DNA from: an uncultured Blautia sp.
GTDB lineage: Bacteria > Bacillota > Clostridia > Lachnospirales > Lachnospiraceae
Length of the DNA: 64,000 bases
Direction of reading: 5' to 3'
Assembly (NCBI GenBank): GCA_934364795.1
Contig: CAKRMK010000005.1
Span: 62,001-126,000, forward strand
Shown: piece after piece, positions 26,155 through 34,138 of the stretch
How the letters are laid out: the number at the start of each line of letters is the position of its first letter
Numbering within the stretch: the first letter of the stretch is position 1
Notes under the pieces: generated by a model
Database searches by the model: none
The model's input: only the letters and a program-made list of their open reading frames with translations
Told to the model about the DNA's origin: nothing
Translations under genes and position numbers: made by a program

Positions 26155-27501
26155 ATGAAAAGAAAAGCATATCTTGCAGTTGCAGCAATGTGTATGATGC
26201 TTGCTGTAAATGGCTGCGGAGACAATAAAGAGACAACAAAGGATGAGGCTGCTACAGAGCAGAATACAGAAAGTACAGCTGAAGATAAGGCAGAGGATTC
26301 CACTGATAAGGAAGATTCAGCAGATAACAGTGAAGATGCTGCATCAGGAGATACCAGACTGGTATCTGTTGATAATGTTGAGAAATACATTACAATTGCA
26401 GAGTATAAAGGAATTACCCTGGATAATTCCGTTCAGGAAGTAACTGACGATGATGTGGACAGTAAGGTTACACAGAATCTTCAGGCAAAGAGTGAAACAG
26501 TAGATGACGAGGATGCTGTAATTCAGGATGGCGACACTGCAACTATTAATTTTGTAGGAACAAAGGATGGCGAAGCTTTTGATGGCGGAACTGCTAATAA
26601 TTATGATCTGGTAATCGGAAGCGGAACTATGATTCCTGGCTTTGAAGAAGGAATCGTGGGAATGAAGAAGGGTGAGACGAAGGACGTTACTGTCACTTTC
26701 CCGGAGAGCTACCGGAACACAGATCTGGCAGGTCAGGAAGCTGTATTCCAGATTACAGTTCAGAGCTTTAAGAGAGCACCGGAGCTGACTGATGAGTGGG
26801 TTACAGCTAATACAGATTCTTCAAATGTAGATGAATATAAGGCTTCTGTAAGAACACAGCTTGAGCAGGATGCACAGGATCAGGCAGAAAACAGTCTCCG
26901 CAGTACAGCATGGACTACAATCTTTACTAATTCAGAAGTTCTGGAATATCCGGAGAAGGATATGGATGAGGCTGCAAAGAACTTTAAGAGCATTGCAGAG
27001 TCTTATGCAAAGCAGGCAGATATGGAGCTGGATGAGTTTATTGAATCTCAGGGAATTGCACAGGAGGATTTTGATGCACAGTGCCAGCAGTATGCACAGG
27101 CAAAGGTAAAACAGGATCTGATCATTCAGGGAATTATGGATGCAGAGGGAATGACCTTTGATGATGAAGAGAGCCTTGCAATCCAGAATGATCTGGTAGA
27201 GCAGTATGGTTCCGGAGATCTGGCAACTCTGATCGATACTTATGGACAAGTTGCAGTTGATGAGAGCATCGGTCTGACCAGAGTTGAGGACTTTATTGTT
27301 GCTAATGCCACATTTGAACAGGCTTCAGCTGACAGCACAGCAGAGGATGCAGGTGCAGAAGATTCTACTAAGACAGACAGTGCGGCTGATACAGAGACAT
27401 CAGCGGATGCTGCGAATACAGCAGATAATACAGATTCACAGACAGATACCGCAGAGGATACAGAGGCAGACGCATCAGCAGAAGCAGATACACAGGATTG
27501 A
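26155..27501 (+). CDS. Trigger-factor-like FKBP lipoprotein with acidic tail
   Basis: A 448-residue predicted lipoprotein: the signal ends VNGC with Cys21. Residues about 125-207 are an FKBP-type peptidyl-prolyl isomerase domain (INFVGTKDGEAFDGG, GSGTMIPGFEEGIVGMKKGE). The region 210-385 resembles the C-terminal chaperone arms of trigger factor (LTDEWV, ESQGIAQEDFDAQC). It lacks the ribosome-binding domain of cytoplasmic trigger factor, so it is best read as an extracellular folding factor. The mature N-terminus and the last 55 residues are runs of Ala, Asp, Glu, Thr and Ser. nagA follows 18 bases later. Confidence 0.82.
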   Translation: MKRKAYLAVAAMCMMLAVNGCGDNKETTKDEAATEQNTESTAEDKAEDSTDKEDSADNSEDAASGDTRLVSVDNVEKYITIAEYKGITLDNSVQEVTDDDVDSKVTQNLQAKSETVDDEDAVIQDGDTATINFVGTKDGEAFDGGTANNYDLVIGSGTMIPGFEEGIVGMKKGETKDVTVTFPESYRNTDLAGQEAVFQITVQSFKRAPELTDEWVTANTDSSNVDEYKASVRTQLEQDAQDQAENSLRSTAWTTIFTNSEVLEYPEKDMDEAAKNFKSIAESYAKQADMELDEFIESQGIAQEDFDAQCQQYAQAKVKQDLIIQGIMDAEGMTFDDEESLAIQNDLVEQYGSGDLATLIDTYGQVAVDESIGLTRVEDFIVANATFEQASADSTAEDAGAEDSTKTDSAADTETSADAANTADNTDSQTDTAEDTEADASAEADTQD

Positions 27502-27519
27502 TTCAAGGGGGGAAGAATC

Positions 27520-28623
27520 ATGATTATCAGAAATGGAGAAGTATTTCAGGAAGACGGAAGTTTTAAGGTGCAGGATCTTTATGTGGAGAACCACAAGATC
27601 GTAGCAGGAGAAGAGGAAGTAACAGATAAGACTGTAGTGGATGCCACCGGGCTTAAGGTAATTCCGGGACTGGTGGATGTTCACAGTCATGGTGCATTTG
27701 GACATGATTTTTCTGACGCAGACCCGGAAGGCCTTAAGGTTATTCTGAAGTATGAGAAGAGTCACGGAATTACTTCTTATTGCCCTACTTCCATGACTTT
27801 GCCTGCAGAAGAACTGAAAGAGATTTTTTCCACTATTAAGATGGTGGGAGAGCTGGAAGATGGTGCAACTGTACAGGGAATCAATATGGAAGGTCCATTT
27901 CTTGATCCGAAGAAAAAAGGTGCTCATGTAGAAGGCTACATCCGCAAACCAGATGCAGGATTTTTCCGTGAACTGAACACCTATTCCGGAAATATGGTGA
28001 AGCTGGTAACACTGGCACCAAATGTAGAGGGAGCAATGGAATTTATTGATGAAGTCCATGACGAGGTCTGCATTTCTCTTGGACATACCAGTGCTGATTA
28101 TGAAACAGCCTCAGAGGCAATGAGAAGAGGTGCACATCATGTGACACATCTTTATAATGCCATGATGCCCCTTGCACACAGAGAGCCGGGAATGATTGGT
28201 GCGGCTTCTGATGATAGCCAGTGTATGGTGGAGATGATCTGTGACGGAATCCATATTCATCCATCAGTGATCCGTGCTACCTTTAAGATGTTTGGACCGG
28301 AGCGTATTGTTCTGATCAGTGATTCCATGATGGCTACAGGAATGGAGAATGGTACCTATCAGCTTGGTGGACAGGAAGTAACCATGAAAGACTGCAAGGC
28401 TACCTTGAAGGACGGAACCATTGCAGGATCTGCTACCAACCTTTATGATTGTATGCGTAAGGTTGTCTCTTTTGGCGTGCCGCTTGAAGAGGCAGTTTTT
28501 GCGGCCACAAGAAATCCGGCGAAGAGCATAGGAATTTATGATAAAGTGGGTTCTCTTTCTGTAGGAAAAGAGGCAGATATTCTTCTGGTGACCGATGAGC
28601 TGGAACTGAAGAAAGTTTTATAG
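27520..28623 (+). CDS. nagA: N-acetylglucosamine-6-phosphate deacetylase
   Basis: A 367-residue amidohydrolase converting GlcNAc-6-phosphate to glucosamine-6-phosphate in amino sugar recycling. Metal and catalytic motifs are present: VDVHSHG, EGPFLDPKKKGAH, GHTSADY, HVTHLYNAM and the catalytic Asp in LISDSMMATG. AAGGGGGGAAG precedes ATG 27520. No nagB lies in the window. The neighbouring deacetylases and this enzyme all act on N-acetylglucosamine, in the wall or after its turnover. Confidence 0.94.
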   Translation: MIIRNGEVFQEDGSFKVQDLYVENHKIVAGEEEVTDKTVVDATGLKVIPGLVDVHSHGAFGHDFSDADPEGLKVILKYEKSHGITSYCPTSMTLPAEELKEIFSTIKMVGELEDGATVQGINMEGPFLDPKKKGAHVEGYIRKPDAGFFRELNTYSGNMVKLVTLAPNVEGAMEFIDEVHDEVCISLGHTSADYETASEAMRRGAHHVTHLYNAMMPLAHREPGMIGAASDDSQCMVEMICDGIHIHPSVIRATFKMFGPERIVLISDSMMATGMENGTYQLGGQEVTMKDCKATLKDGTIAGSATNLYDCMRKVVSFGVPLEEAVFAATRNPAKSIGIYDKVGSLSVGKEADILLVTDELELKKVL

Positions 28624-28680
28624 GATTGTCGCCTGTGCTTAAGCAGGCTTTGTGTAACAACGGATAAAGAGGGAGTATGA

Positions 28681-30021
28681 ATGGATAGAAGGGTTATGCG
28701 TGAAAGAATGCGCCGAAAGCAGCGGCAGATACGGCGCAGGAAGATCATTAAGCTGGTTACTTATATTGTTGCAGCAGTGCTGGCAGTGATATTTGTAATA
28801 AGAGGGGTGATTTTTCCGATTGTAAACCGCATTGGTGGGAAGAGTGCGGGGACGTCCCAGCAGGTACAGGCTGAGACAGAAAACTCGGATCCTACCCAGG
28901 CAGTCAGACAGCCTTTGAAGGGACAAGGGGATGTTACCAAGGTTGCGGCACTGACACCTGGCTGGCATGAGGACAGTAATGGACGATGGTATCAGAATGC
29001 AGATGGTACATATTACACCAATGGTATGGCAGAGATTGACGGTGTGAAATATTCATTTGACAGCAATGGTTATATACAGACCGGATGGGTTACTGTGGGC
29101 GCCAATGATTATTATTTCAACGATGATGGTTCCTATAATTCTGAAAAGAAGAGGCCTCTGATTGCCCTGACATTTGATGATGGTCCCGGACAGTATACAG
29201 ACAAGCTTCTTGACTGCCTGGAAGAAAATAATGCACATGCTACTTTCTTTATGCTTGGATCACTTGTAGATCAGTATCCAAATGAAGTGAAACGTATGGT
29301 AGAACTTGGCTGTGAGATTGGAAATCATTCCTGGGATCATGCCAATATGTTTGAACTTGATATAGACAGTGTGGTGAAACAGTTCGGTGATACAGATCAG
29401 GCTCTTATTGATGCATGTGGACAGGCATCTACTGTGATCCGTGCACCTTATGGAAACTGCAATGATGAGATTATTTCTGCAGTAGGAAAACCATTTATTA
29501 TGTGGTCAATCGACAGTCTGGACTGGAGTTATCTGGATGCAGATATGGATTACAATGGAATTATGAATGACGAGAGTCTTCAGGATGGAACGATTATTCT
29601 TATGCATGATATCCATGAGCCATCTGTAGAGGCTGCTCTTCGCCTGATTCCAGATCTGATCGCACAGGGATATAAGCTGGTGACAGTAAGTGAAATGGCA
29701 GCAGCAAAGAATGTAACCCTTCAGCCTGCAAGATATTCTGAATTCTGGCAGAGCTCACTGGATGCAGGACTGGTAGCCGGTTATCAGGGAAGTGGTTCTT
29801 CTGATGCTTCAGCAGATGGAACCTCTGACGCTTCTGGCGATAGTTCGGATGATGGCTCCAGTGATGGATCTGACGGAAGTTCCGATGGAAATGAGGGAGA
29901 TTTCAGTGACGGAAGCTCTGATGGTTCCGATACAGGTTCTGATTCCGGTTCCGATGGAAGTGACGGTTATTCGGACGGAAGTGAAGATGGAGAAGATTTC
30001 AGCAGTGATTCCGGTGAGTGA
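28681..30021 (+). CDS. Exported peptidoglycan deacetylase with choline-binding-like repeat
   Basis: A 446-residue protein with a transmembrane segment at about 23-45. Residues 98-150 hold two cell-wall-binding type repeats (GWHEDSNGRWYQNADGTYY and GYIQTGWV). The NodB domain starts at ALTFDDGPG (Asp near 164-165) and includes IGNHSWDHANM with the two zinc histidines, then RAPYGN and the final LMHDIHE. All catalytic motifs of PdaA/PgdA-type enzymes are present, so it likely deacetylates GlcNAc residues in peptidoglycan. The last 75 residues are a Ser/Asp/Gly repeat, possibly a spacer. ATG 28681 follows GAGGGAGT. Confidence 0.88.
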   Translation: MDRRVMRERMRRKQRQIRRRKIIKLVTYIVAAVLAVIFVIRGVIFPIVNRIGGKSAGTSQQVQAETENSDPTQAVRQPLKGQGDVTKVAALTPGWHEDSNGRWYQNADGTYYTNGMAEIDGVKYSFDSNGYIQTGWVTVGANDYYFNDDGSYNSEKKRPLIALTFDDGPGQYTDKLLDCLEENNAHATFFMLGSLVDQYPNEVKRMVELGCEIGNHSWDHANMFELDIDSVVKQFGDTDQALIDACGQASTVIRAPYGNCNDEIISAVGKPFIMWSIDSLDWSYLDADMDYNGIMNDESLQDGTIILMHDIHEPSVEAALRLIPDLIAQGYKLVTVSEMAAAKNVTLQPARYSEFWQSSLDAGLVAGYQGSGSSDASADGTSDASGDSSDDGSSDGSDGSSDGNEGDFSDGSSDGSDTGSDSGSDGSDGYSDGSEDGEDFSSDSGE

Positions 30022-30042
30022 TAGGTAGCTTCCGCAATCCTC

Positions 30043-30105
30043 CGAATATTCGAAATCCGCTGATTTACTGCGTAAATCGCTACTTTCTCATATTTGGTGT
30101 GCCCC
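30043..30105 (-). repeat. Dispersed hairpin repeat, copy B of GATTTAC/GTAAATC family
   Basis: The reverse complement of this stretch matches 876-938. The central hairpin GATTTACTGCGTAAATC is perfect here. It lies between the deacetylase stop and its terminator. Confidence 0.7.
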
Positions 30106-30108
30106 ATA

Positions 30109-30158
30109 AAATACGCTTGTACTTAAGGAAATTTCAATAAGTACAGGCGTATTTTTTT
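30109..30158 (+). terminator. Terminator after the second deacetylase
   Basis: AAATACGCTTGTACTTA pairs with TAAGTACAGGCGTATTT and is followed by seven T. Confidence 0.85.
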
Positions 30159-30213
30159 ACAGGAAAAATTGGTTTATCTGTATGTTTTTTATGAATAATA
30201 GACAAACTTCTTG

Positions 30214-30242
30214 TGGCATGGAGGAAAAGAGTGTGTTATAAT
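30214..30242 (+). promoter_or_regulatory. Probable glgB promoter
   Basis: A perfect TATAAT at 30237 has a weak -35 (TGGCAT) 17 bases upstream. The start codon is 52 bases downstream. Confidence 0.5.
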
Positions 30243-30293
30243 GTGCGTAAGCAAGTGGCTACAAAATGAAAGTTTTAGGGAGGTAACTTTCGA

Positions 30294-32177
30294 ATGGGAG
30301 AGAAATTACAGTTTACAGAGCTGGACCAGTATCTTTTTGGACAGGGAACCCACTATGATATTTACAGAAAGTTAGGCGCACATCCGGTAAAAGAGGGGAA
30401 AGAAGAGGGCGTTTATTTTGCAGTATGGGCTCCTAATGCACAGTCTGTATCCGTAGTCGGAGAATTTAATGACTGGGACGAAACGGCTGCCCCAATGACA
30501 AAGGCCGGACCTATTGGCGTATTCGAAACTTTCGTGCCAGGGGCAAAAATTGGACAATTATATAAATTTTTTATTGTAGGAATGAATGGAGAGCATCTTT
30601 ATAAAGCAGATCCATATGCCAACGAGGCAGAGTTAAGACCTGGAACTGCTTCACGTATTACAGACATCCGGGATTACAAATGGAAAGATGCTACCTGGAT
30701 GAAGAATCGTCAAAAATTTGACGAAACAAAAGATGCCATGGCAATTTATGAGGTGCATCCAGGTTCCTGGATGAAGCATCCTGTTACAGAAGAGAACGAA
30801 AAAGGCTTTTACAATTATCGGGAGCTGGCGGTGAAGCTGGCACAGTATGTAAAGGATATGGGATATACACATGTGGAGCTGATGGGAATTGCAGAACATC
30901 CTTTTGATGGTTCCTGGGGCTATCAGGTGACAGGATATTATGCACCTACTTCACGTTACGGAACACCGCAGGATTTTAAGTACATGGTGGATTACCTTCA
31001 CAGACAGAAGATTGGCGTTATCCTGGACTGGGTACCTGCACATTTTCCAAAGGATGCACATGGACTGGCGAATTTTGACGGTACAGCCGTTTATGAGCAC
31101 GAAGACCCAAGACAGGGAGAACATCCGGACTGGGGAACCAAGATCTACAATTACGGCAGACCGGAGGTTAAGAATTTCCTGATTGCAAATGCCCTGTTCT
31201 GGATAGAGGAATGTCATGTAGACGGACTTCGTGTGGATGCAGTTGCTTCTATGCTTTATCTGGACTATGGAAAGAGTGATGGCCAGTGGGTTGCCAACAA
31301 ATATGGCGGAAATCAGAATCTGGAAGCAATTGAATTTTTCAAACATCTGAATACTGTGGTTCTTGGAAGAAATCACGGTACTGTAATGATTGCAGAGGAA
31401 TCTACCGCATGGCCGATGGTTACAGGAAAGGCAGAGGATGACGGGCTTGGATTTTCCCTGAAGTGGAACATGGGCTGGATGAATGATTTCCTAGAATACA
31501 TGAAGCTGGATCCTTATTTCCGCAAGTTTAATCATAATAAGATGACTTTCTCCATGACTTATGCATACAGTGAGAAATATATACTGGTTATTTCCCATGA
31601 TGAGGTTGTTCATCTGAAGAAATCTATGCTTGAGAAGATGCCAGGAGAGCTGGATGATAAGTTTAAGAATCTGAAAGCAGCCTATACATTTATGTTCTGC
31701 CATCCTGGCAAGAAGCTTCTGTTTATGGGACAGGAATTCGGACAGCTTCGGGAGTGGAGTGAAGAGCGCGAGCTTGACTGGTTCCTTTTAGGAGAAGAGA
31801 AGCATCGTGATCTGAAGGATTTTGTACAGGCATTACTGAAAATGTACCGCAAGTATCCGGCACTTTATGGAATGGACAATGATCCTTCCGGATTTGAGTG
31901 GATCAATGCAGACGATGGCGACAGAAGCATTTTCAGTTTTGTAAGAAAATCTCCTACCGGAAGAAATAATCTTCTGGTAGTATGTAATTTCACACCGGTT
32001 GACCGCCCAGATTATAGGGTTGGAGTTCCGAAGAAAAAACAATACACACAGATTCTGAATGAAAATGGAATGACTTCCAAGAAGATATTTAAAGCAGAGA
32101 AGCAGGACTGTGATAACAGGCCATTTTCCTTTGCATACCCTCTTCCGGCATATGGAGTTGCCATTTTCCAGTATTAA
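30294..32177 (+). CDS. glgB: 1,4-alpha-glucan branching enzyme
   Basis: A 627-residue GH13 enzyme that makes alpha-1,6 branches in glycogen. A CBM48-type N-domain covers about 25-125 (VYFAVWAPNAQSVSVVGEFN). The catalytic barrel has GLRVDAVASM (nucleophile Asp near 312), MIAEEST (acid Glu near 367) and ISHDEVVH. The length is typical. AGGGAGGT precedes ATG 30294. It stands alone; other glycogen genes are not in the window, although an alpha-amylase lies at the right edge. Confidence 0.95.
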   Translation: MGEKLQFTELDQYLFGQGTHYDIYRKLGAHPVKEGKEEGVYFAVWAPNAQSVSVVGEFNDWDETAAPMTKAGPIGVFETFVPGAKIGQLYKFFIVGMNGEHLYKADPYANEAELRPGTASRITDIRDYKWKDATWMKNRQKFDETKDAMAIYEVHPGSWMKHPVTEENEKGFYNYRELAVKLAQYVKDMGYTHVELMGIAEHPFDGSWGYQVTGYYAPTSRYGTPQDFKYMVDYLHRQKIGVILDWVPAHFPKDAHGLANFDGTAVYEHEDPRQGEHPDWGTKIYNYGRPEVKNFLIANALFWIEECHVDGLRVDAVASMLYLDYGKSDGQWVANKYGGNQNLEAIEFFKHLNTVVLGRNHGTVMIAEESTAWPMVTGKAEDDGLGFSLKWNMGWMNDFLEYMKLDPYFRKFNHNKMTFSMTYAYSEKYILVISHDEVVHLKKSMLEKMPGELDDKFKNLKAAYTFMFCHPGKKLLFMGQEFGQLREWSEERELDWFLLGEEKHRDLKDFVQALLKMYRKYPALYGMDNDPSGFEWINADDGDRSIFSFVRKSPTGRNNLLVVCNFTPVDRPDYRVGVPKKKQYTQILNENGMTSKKIFKAEKQDCDNRPFSFAYPLPAYGVAIFQY

Positions 32178-32253
32178 AAATGCCGAAAGAAAAGGGCAAA
32201 ATCAGTCATTGTTTGTAACTGTTGGGGATTTTTCTCATAAGGGCAAAAATCTG

Positions 32254-32282
32254 TTGAAATTTAAGAAAAGTTGCGATATAAT
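32254..32282 (+). promoter_or_regulatory. Strong sigma-A-type promoter
   Basis: TTGAAA and TATAAT with exactly 17 bases between, 55 bases before the start of the HPr-like gene. It is the best consensus promoter I found in the window. Confidence 0.75.
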
Positions 32283-32337
32283 GAGCCCGATGAAAAGAAA
32301 TGGAAAAAAGTGTACATGTTGAAAGGAGAATATTGAC

Positions 32338-32571
32338 ATGAAAGTATCTAATATTAAAGACATTGAGAAATTTTTTAGCATAGTAGACAGCTGCCAGGGT
32401 AAAGTAGAGCTGGTAACTGGCGAAGGTGATAGACTGAACCTGAAATCTAAATTATCACAGTATGTATCTCTTGCAAACATCTTCTCTAACGGTGAGATTC
32501 CGGAACTTGAGATCGTTGCATATGAGAAAGAAGATATTGATAAACTTATGCACTTCATGATCAACGGCTGA
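32338..32571 (+). CDS. HPr-like small protein lacking the phospho-histidine
   Basis: A 77-residue cytoplasmic protein. The order of hydrophobic segments (IEKFFSIVDS, then LKSKLSQYVSLANIFSNGE, LEIVAYEKED and IDKLMHFM) resembles the HPr fold, where KS..L marks the regulatory region. The GLHARPA motif with the phosphorylated His is absent, so it cannot carry phosphate for a sugar PTS as HPr does. Similar His-less HPr-like proteins are common in Lachnospiraceae, with no known function. Strong promoter, AAAGGAG ribosome site and its own terminator suggest high expression. Confidence 0.6.
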   Translation: MKVSNIKDIEKFFSIVDSCQGKVELVTGEGDRLNLKSKLSQYVSLANIFSNGEIPELEIVAYEKEDIDKLMHFMING

Positions 32572-32606
32572 TCTGCATAAATCTGTGAATTTGGGATAAT
32601 ATATCA

Positions 32607-32637
32607 GGGGGGATGTGACATAGTCATGTCCCCTTTT
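32607..32637 (+). terminator. Terminator of the HPr-like gene
   Basis: GGGGATGTGAC and GTCATGTCCCC form a stem with a two-base mismatch and a three-base loop, followed by TTTT. Confidence 0.75.
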
Positions 32638-32645
32638 CTGACAGA

Positions 32646-32734
32646 TAGAGTGTGTTTGAATTTTTTTGCAACCAGGGGGTATTACTGCTTCCTGGTCATA
32701 GCTTTTTGTGCAAAAATCCTTTTGATACACTCTA
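32646..32734. repeat. 89-bp imperfect palindrome with TAGAGTGT ends
   Basis: The left end TAGAGTGTGTTTGAA and the right end TTTTGATACACTCTA are inverted, and ACCAGG/CCTGGT form an inner stem. Similar left ends occur at 60437 (TTAGAGTGTGTTAAAAAAG) and 15092. It is intergenic, between the HPr-like gene and the CobW gene, and looks like a small non-coding mobile or structural element. Confidence 0.5.
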
Positions 32735-32813
32735 AGGCCTGTCTGAAAGAATGTTATGGCAATCTGTATGTCCTATTTTGTGGCATACATTTTATAGAAA
32801 GGGGAAATACAAA

Positions 32814-34070
32814 ATGGTAAAGATTGATATTATCTCCGGTTTCCTTGGAGCCGGTAAGACAACTCTTATTAAAAAACTTCTGAAAGAAGCATTTGAGGGT
32901 GAGCAGGTTGTGCTCATTGAGAATGAGTTTGGCGAGATCGGTATTGACGGTGGTTTTCTGAAAGATGCAGGCATTGAGATTCGTGAAATGAATTCCGGAT
33001 GTATCTGCTGCTCTTTAGTTGGTGATTTTGGAGCTTCTTTGAAAGAAGTTGTTGAGAAATATCATCCAGACCGTATTCTTATCGAGCCTTCAGGTGTTGG
33101 CAAACTTTCAGATGTTATCAAGGCTGTTCAGGGTGTTGAGGAAGATGTTGACATTCAGTTAAACAGCTATACTACCGTTGTTGATGCTAAGAAGTGCAAA
33201 ATGTATATGAGAAACTTCGGCGAGTTTTTTGATAACCAGGTACAGTATGCGGGTGCAATCATCATGAGCCGTACTGATATTGTGGATGAGAAGAAAGCTA
33301 TGCAGTCTATGGAACTTCTTCGTTCTATTAATGAGAAAGCTGCTATTATTACAACCCCAATCGAGAAGCTTGACGGCAAGAAGATTCTGGAAGTTATGGA
33401 GCACCCGGTTTCTCTGGCTGATGAGCTGCTGAAGGAAGAGCATGAGCATCATCATCACGATCATGACGACGAGTGCGGCTGCGGACATGACCACGATCAT
33501 GAAGAGCATGAGCATCATCATCATCATGACCATGACAATGAATGTGGCTGTGGACATGACCACGATCATGAAGAGCATGAGCATCATCACCATCATGACC
33601 ATGACGATGAATGTGGCTGCGGACATGGCCATGATCATGAGGAGCATGAGCATCATCACCATCATGACCATGACGATGAATGTGGCTGTGGACATGGCCA
33701 TGATCATGAGGAGCATGAGCATCATCACCATCATGACCATGACGACGAGTGCGGCTGTGGACATCATCATGACCATCACCATCATCATGCAGATGAGGTG
33801 TTTACAAGCTGGGGCCGTGAGACAATTAAGAAATTTACAAGAGAGGGTCTTGAAAAAATGCTGGAGAGCCTTTCTGCTTCAGATGAGTATGGCGTGATCC
33901 TCCGTGCAAAGGGAATGCTTCCGGCAGAGGATGGAACATGGATTTACTTCGATATGGTTCCGGAAGAAACAGAGATTCGTGAAGGTTCTCCAGAATATAC
34001 AGGACGTCTTTGCGTAATCGGTTCCAAATTAAAAGAGGACAAACTGGCAGAGCTGTTTGGCGTTGCCTGA
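32814..34070 (+). CDS. CobW/G3E-family metal chaperone GTPase with His/Cys-rich repeats
   Basis: A 418-residue P-loop GTPase. Walker A is GFLGAGKTT (8-16), then ENEFGEIGIDGGFL, and the metal-binding CxCC motif GCICC at Cys63-Cys66. The C-terminal CobW domain includes ILRAKGMLP and YTGRLCVIGSKLKED. Between them, residues 210-330 hold five 23-residue repeats with ECGCGHDHDH and HEHHHHHDH, giving a very large zinc or nickel binding capacity. ATG 32814 has AAAGGGGAA; the frame upstream to 32751 is not needed. It probably delivers or stores zinc, or cobalt or nickel. It is followed by a second GTPase. Confidence 0.88.
   Translation: MVKIDIISGFLGAGKTTLIKKLLKEAFEGEQVVLIENEFGEIGIDGGFLKDAGIEIREMNSGCICCSLVGDFGASLKEVVEKYHPDRILIEPSGVGKLSDVIKAVQGVEEDVDIQLNSYTTVVDAKKCKMYMRNFGEFFDNQVQYAGAIIMSRTDIVDEKKAMQSMELLRSINEKAAIITTPIEKLDGKKILEVMEHPVSLADELLKEEHEHHHHDHDDECGCGHDHDHEEHEHHHHHDHDNECGCGHDHDHEEHEHHHHHDHDDECGCGHGHDHEEHEHHHHHDHDDECGCGHGHDHEEHEHHHHHDHDDECGCGHHHDHHHHHADEVFTSWGRETIKKFTREGLEKMLESLSASDEYGVILRAKGMLPAEDGTWIYFDMVPEETEIREGSPEYTGRLCVIGSKLKEDKLAELFGVA
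33465..33788 (+). repeat. Five 69-bp tandem repeats inside the CobW gene
   Basis: Units begin exactly at 33465, 33534, 33603, 33672 and 33741, a strict 69-base period (23 codons). Units 3 and 4 are nearly identical. The fifth unit diverges after its Cys motif. Unit number can change without a frameshift. Confidence 0.9.
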
Positions 34071-34138
34071 TATAAGAAAATGGTGCGGGCGGAGACTTCT
34101 GCCCGCATAAGAAGAAAATACAGGGAGGTTTCTGTAAC

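Noticed and set aside
33159..33788. A Met/Val-rich repetitive protein on the minus strand
   Set aside because: It is only the reverse reading of the His/Asp codon repeat in the CobW gene.
33465..33788. CRISPR-like periodic array
   Set aside because: The 69-base units are coding and have no spacers; the same holds for the 15-base repeats at 984-1043.
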